64,000 nucleotides of DNA from Aequoribacter sp049615385 (GTDB lineage Bacteria > Pseudomonadota > Gammaproteobacteria > Pseudomonadales > Halieaceae), in the NCBI RefSeq assembly GCF_049615385.1, contig NZ_JBMZFL010000002.1. One strand, written 5' to 3'. Numbering within the stretch: the first letter of the stretch is position 1; every line of letters begins with the position of its first letter. The position numbers were made by a program, and so were the translations under genes. The notes under the pieces are model-generated. The model saw nothing but the letters and a program-made list of their open reading frames with translations, searched no databases and had not been told where the DNA came from. Of the stretch, positions 61,370 to 64,000 are shown one piece after another.

Positions 61370-62407
61370 ATGGCTAAAATCAAAGTGGGTATTGTGGGCG
61401 GTACAGGTTATACCGGTGTGGAACTGCTTCGTTTGCTGCTACCCCACCCCGAAGTAGACGTTACTGCACTTACATCACGAGCTGAGAACGGCCGTCGGGT
61501 AGATGATCTTTATACCAACCTTCGAGGGTTTTGCGATCTTAAGTTCACTGACCCTTCTGACTCAGCGCTGAGCGACTGCGATGTTGTGTTTTTCGCAACG
61601 CCGCATAACGTTGCAATGCAAACCGTTCCCGAGCTATTGGCCAATGGTCAGAAGGTGGTGGACTTGTCTGCCGATTTTCGACTGCGTGACGCTGAGGAAT
61701 GGTCGCAGTGGTACGGCGAGCCCCATGCCGCCCCCGAGCTGCTGACCCAGGCCGTATACGGCTTGCCGGAGCGTAACCGTGACGCTATTAAAACGGCGGG
61801 TTTGGTGGCTTGTGCTGGTTGTTATCCTACCTCGATACAGCTCGGCTTTTTGCCTTTGTTAGAAGCGGGTGTTGTTGATGCCTCGAATCTGATTGCGAAC
61901 GCGGCAAGTGGCGCGAGTGGCGCAGGTCGCCAAGCTAAAGTCGATAATTTGTTAACCGAAATTAGCGACAGTTTTAAGGCTTATGGCGTGGCTGGGCATC
62001 GTCATTTGCCTGAAATCGAGCAAGAGCTGAAGGTCGCGGGAGGTAGCGATGTGCGCTTAACCTTCGTGCCCCACTTGTTGCCAACTATACGGGGCATCCA
62101 CTCGACCTTGTACGCTAAGTTGACTGGCGATGTTGGCGATATTCAAGCCTTATTCGAGGCGCGCTATGCCAACGAGCCTTTTGTCGACGTTTTGCCCAAA
62201 GGGAAATATCCGCAAACACGCAGTGTGCGGGGAAGTAACGTATGTCGCTTGTCGATTGAGCGTCCCGCGGGTCGCGATACGGTTGTTGTGATGTCGGTTA
62301 TTGATAACTTGGTTAAAGGTGCCTCGGGCCAGGCTGTGCAATGTATGAACATTATGTGCGGGTTTCCTGAAGAGACCGGCCTGCAAGGAATTGCCTTGAT
62401 TCCGTAA
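61370..62407 (+). CDS. argC: N-acetyl-gamma-glutamyl-phosphate reductase
   Basis: A 345-residue NADPH-dependent enzyme of arginine synthesis. It has the dinucleotide motif VGIVGGTGYTGVELLRLL, the catalytic Cys151 in ACAGCYPTS, and the conserved GVAGHRHLPEIEQEL. GGGGAG precedes the ATG. It is followed by erpA with its own promoter. Confidence 0.96.
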   Translation: MAKIKVGIVGGTGYTGVELLRLLLPHPEVDVTALTSRAENGRRVDDLYTNLRGFCDLKFTDPSDSALSDCDVVFFATPHNVAMQTVPELLANGQKVVDLSADFRLRDAEEWSQWYGEPHAAPELLTQAVYGLPERNRDAIKTAGLVACAGCYPTSIQLGFLPLLEAGVVDASNLIANAASGASGAGRQAKVDNLLTEISDSFKAYGVAGHRHLPEIEQELKVAGGSDVRLTFVPHLLPTIRGIHSTLYAKLTGDVGDIQALFEARYANEPFVDVLPKGKYPQTRSVRGSNVCRLSIERPAGRDTVVVMSVIDNLVKGASGQAVQCMNIMCGFPEETGLQGIALIP

Positions 62408-62422
62408 GACTTGCCTCTCATA

Positions 62423-62455
62423 ATAGTTGACCTATTTACTTGGTTTTATCACAAT
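62423..62455 (+). promoter_or_regulatory. erpA promoter with IscR type 1-like box
   Basis: A 25-base sequence at 62423-62447 begins ATAGTTGACC and continues ...TTTACTTGG; it matches the remembered IscR type 1 consensus (ATASYYGACT...) in 19 of 25 positions, including the first nine. It overlaps the -35 TTGACC (62427-62432), which is 17 bp from the -10 CACAAT (62450-62455), 28 bases before erpA. Repression of erpA by [2Fe-2S]-IscR is known in E. coli. Confidence 0.6.
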
Positions 62456-62483
62456 GTTGTTCAGATTTTTGTGAGTGTGTTAG

Positions 62484-62831
62484 ATGAGTGTCGCCGAAAC
62501 ATTTGATCCCCAAACCATTCGTGTTGCTACCAGTGCGATTAGCAAAATCAATGAGCTGATCTCTGAAGAGGGTAACCCGGCGCTAAAGTTGCGTGTGTAC
62601 ATCACGGGTGGTGGGTGTTCTGGGTTTCAATACGGTTTCGCTTTTGAAGAAGACGTAGCAGATGACGACAGTCTGTTTGCCGACGACAAAGTGATTGTCG
62701 ATTCCATGAGCTATCAGTACCTAGTGGGTTCGGAGCTCGATTACACCGAGGGGTTGGAAGGCTCTAAATTTGTTATCCACAACCCCAACGCGGTCACGAC
62801 TTGCGGTTGCGGCGCCTCTTTTAGCTTATAA
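62484..62831 (+). CDS. erpA: Iron-sulfur cluster insertion protein ErpA
   Basis: A 115-residue A-type carrier that delivers Fe-S clusters to apo-enzymes such as IspG/IspH. The three ligand cysteines are Cys45 (GGGCSGFQYGF), Cys107 and Cys109 (TTCGCGASFSL). The length equals E. coli ErpA (114). A weak hairpin with a short T-run (62841-62857) follows and overlaps the convergent anmK stop. Confidence 0.96.
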   Translation: MSVAETFDPQTIRVATSAISKINELISEEGNPALKLRVYITGGGCSGFQYGFAFEEDVADDDSLFADDKVIVDSMSYQYLVGSELDYTEGLEGSKFVIHNPNAVTTCGCGASFSL

Positions 62832-62855
62832 ATCTTAAGGCTCAGGGCTGAGGTT

Positions 62856-63986
62856 TTAGACCGGGTAAATGATGCCCAACGGGACCTCGCCCTTGCTTCC
62901 CGTGATGCTGTGTAAATCAAAGCGCTGATCGTTAATCCGAGCGTAGGCTAGCCACGCAAAAGCGGCCGCTTCTACCCAGTCGGGGTCAATACCCAGTTCT
63001 CGCGTCGTTGCGACCTGATAAGCTCCGCTGTGTGCCTCTATTCGCTCCATTAAGTACGTGTTGTGCGAGCCGCCTCCGCAGACGTATATGTTTGAGGGCG
63101 CGGTTGAGTTCTGAATAATGCTTTGGGCGCAACTGACAGCTGTGAGCTCTGTTAACGTTGCTGCGATATCTTGGGGGCGGTAACGCTCCAAGGACGCAGT
63201 GTTAGCGACTAACCAATCGTGGTTAAAATGCTCGCGGCCGGTGCTTTTAGGTGGGGTTTTGGCGAAGTATGTGTCGCACAGCCAGTGTGACAGCAACGCG
63301 GGTTGAATGATGCCGCTACGAGCCCAATCGCCGCCGGTATCGAAGGGGCAGCCCAAGTGCAGCCGACACCACGTATCGATTAAGGTGTTGCCCGGTCCGG
63401 TATCAAAGCCGTGTTTGATCACGCCTTTCTCTGAAATGGTAGCGTTGGCTAATCCACCGATATTCAGCACTGCGCCAGACTGCTCTGCTCCGAGCATGGC
63501 CTTGTGGAACAGGGGGGCTAACGGCGCCGCTTGACCACTCGCAGCAAGGTCTCGGCCCCTGAAGTCAGCAATGGTGGTGATGCGGGTCTTTTGGGCGATA
63601 GTGTGGGCATCGCCGATTTGCCATGTAAATGCGGGCGCTAAGCCTGCCGCATCGGGTCGGTGTCTGATGGTTTGACCGTGACTGCCTATCGCCTGCACGT
63701 CACTTGCCGTGATGCCATAGTCCTTTATTAACTCGAGACTTGCTTCTGCAAATAGGTCGCCAAGGATTCTATGCAGCTGACCTATTCGGTCGACTTGATA
63801 CGTCTCGCTGACACTCAGTCGATGAAGCTCTCCTGTTAGGTTCTCGGGTAGCTCATAGGTATAGGTATGCTCAAGTAGAATGGATTGGCCGTCTATGCGC
63901 ACCAGGGCAGCGTCGACGCCGTCGACACTTGTGCCCGACATCAAGCCGATAAATAAACCGCTTTTACTGGGTGTTGAGTTTGGCAA
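62856..63986 (-). CDS. anmK: Anhydro-N-acetylmuramic acid kinase
   Basis: A 376-residue enzyme that opens and phosphorylates anhydroMurNAc from peptidoglycan turnover. It has IGLMSGTSVDGVDAALV (ATP-binding DGVD), GSHGQTIRHRP, LNIGGLANAT, FDTGPGNTLID and CGGGSHN. The proposed start is TTG at 63986, without a Shine-Dalgarno; the frame stays open to base 64000, so the true start may lie outside the window. With amgK and murU it covers most of the MurNAc recycling route. Confidence 0.93.
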   Translation of the reverse strand: MPNSTPSKSGLFIGLMSGTSVDGVDAALVRIDGQSILLEHTYTYELPENLTGELHRLSVSETYQVDRIGQLHRILGDLFAEASLELIKDYGITASDVQAIGSHGQTIRHRPDAAGLAPAFTWQIGDAHTIAQKTRITTIADFRGRDLAASGQAAPLAPLFHKAMLGAEQSGAVLNIGGLANATISEKGVIKHGFDTGPGNTLIDTWCRLHLGCPFDTGGDWARSGIIQPALLSHWLCDTYFAKTPPKSTGREHFNHDWLVANTASLERYRPQDIAATLTELTAVSCAQSIIQNSTAPSNIYVCGGGSHNTYLMERIEAHSGAYQVATTRELGIDPDWVEAAAFAWLAYARINDQRFDLHSITGSKGEVPLGIIYPV

Positions 63987-64000
63987 GTTGAGTTGCCTGC

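Noticed and set aside
62841..62857. Terminator between erpA and anmK
   Set aside because: The stem is only 4 bp and overlaps the anmK stop, so it is too weak to list as a feature.

Overview
The window is a compact, almost entirely core-genome stretch of a gammaproteobacterial chromosome. It has no insertion sequences, phage genes, integrases or CRISPR arrays, and only one gap longer than 300 bases. Gene content and order point to a marine or aquatic, Pseudomonas-related lineage (Pseudomonadales/Cellvibrionales-like, inferred). From memory, two blocks follow Pseudomonas gene order: rpsU-yqeY-dnaG-rpoD / tsaD-folB-folK-cca-apaH-apaG-rsmA-pdxA-surA-lptD / amgK-murU-rpe-trpE-trpGDC-vfr-osmC-coq7, and purD-purH-fis-dusB-prmA-accC-accB-aroQ-dsbD. 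The Mrp-type antiporter, two TonB-dependent receptors and a HemJ-type haem pathway also fit a marine gammaproteobacterium.

Layout. 1-2100: tail of a TonB-dependent receptor and a Tat-exported PhoD-type phosphatase, meeting at a bidirectional terminator. 2150-4730: a BaeSR-like two-component system with a Spy-like periplasmic protein; both promoters carry the same 18-bp motif. 4789-5649: purU. 5744-13009: a nine-gene, fully overlapping Mrp-type (group 2-like) cation/proton antiporter operon. 13333-16255: an orphan SDR, a TonB-dependent receptor and tRNA-Ile2(CAU). 16284-20846: the macromolecular synthesis operon rpsU-yqeY-dnaG-rpoD. 20912-22814: tsaD-folB-folK. 22811-23947: cca. 23975-30747: the LPS-assembly/housekeeping operon lptD-surA-pdxA-rsmA-apaG-apaH. 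30832-37276: amgK-murU, rpe, trpE and trpGDC. 37273-39109: Vfr/CRP, an OsmC-like protein and Coq7. 39128-46504: the purine, Fis/DusB, PrmA, acetyl-CoA carboxylase and AroQ genes. 46639-51362: DsbD, a PCuAC copper chaperone, DUF2333, a pentapeptide-repeat protein and an adenosine kinase-like enzyme. 51451-56229: PBP1b, a TPR lipoprotein, a ModF-like double ATPase and a Nudix CoA pyrophosphatase. 56226-61324: a haem operon (clc-hemJ-hemL-hemB plus a secreted CxC protein). 61370-64000: argC, erpA and anmK.

Linked functions. AmgK, MurU and AnmK belong to peptidoglycan recycling, with PBP1b as a consumer of the resulting lipid II. LptD and SurA serve outer-membrane assembly; BaeSR-Spy would sense envelope stress. 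HemB, HemL and HemJ give three steps of tetrapyrrole synthesis, and HemJ implies this organism uses the HemJ-type protoporphyrinogen oxidase. ErpA has a probable IscR-controlled promoter.

The most unusual items are: the shared BaeR-like operator pair; a CLC protein with the channel-type valine at the internal proton-glutamate position inside a haem operon; a secreted protein whose predicted mature N-terminus is Cys-x-Cys, as in TIMP/NTR proteins; an antiporter operon with three large NuoL/M/N-like subunits and an uncharacterised 79-residue membrane protein; a ModF-like ATPase with one degenerate ATPase site and no standard start codon near its Shine-Dalgarno; a shortened Fis; and four convergent gene pairs whose stop codons interlock in CTAR.
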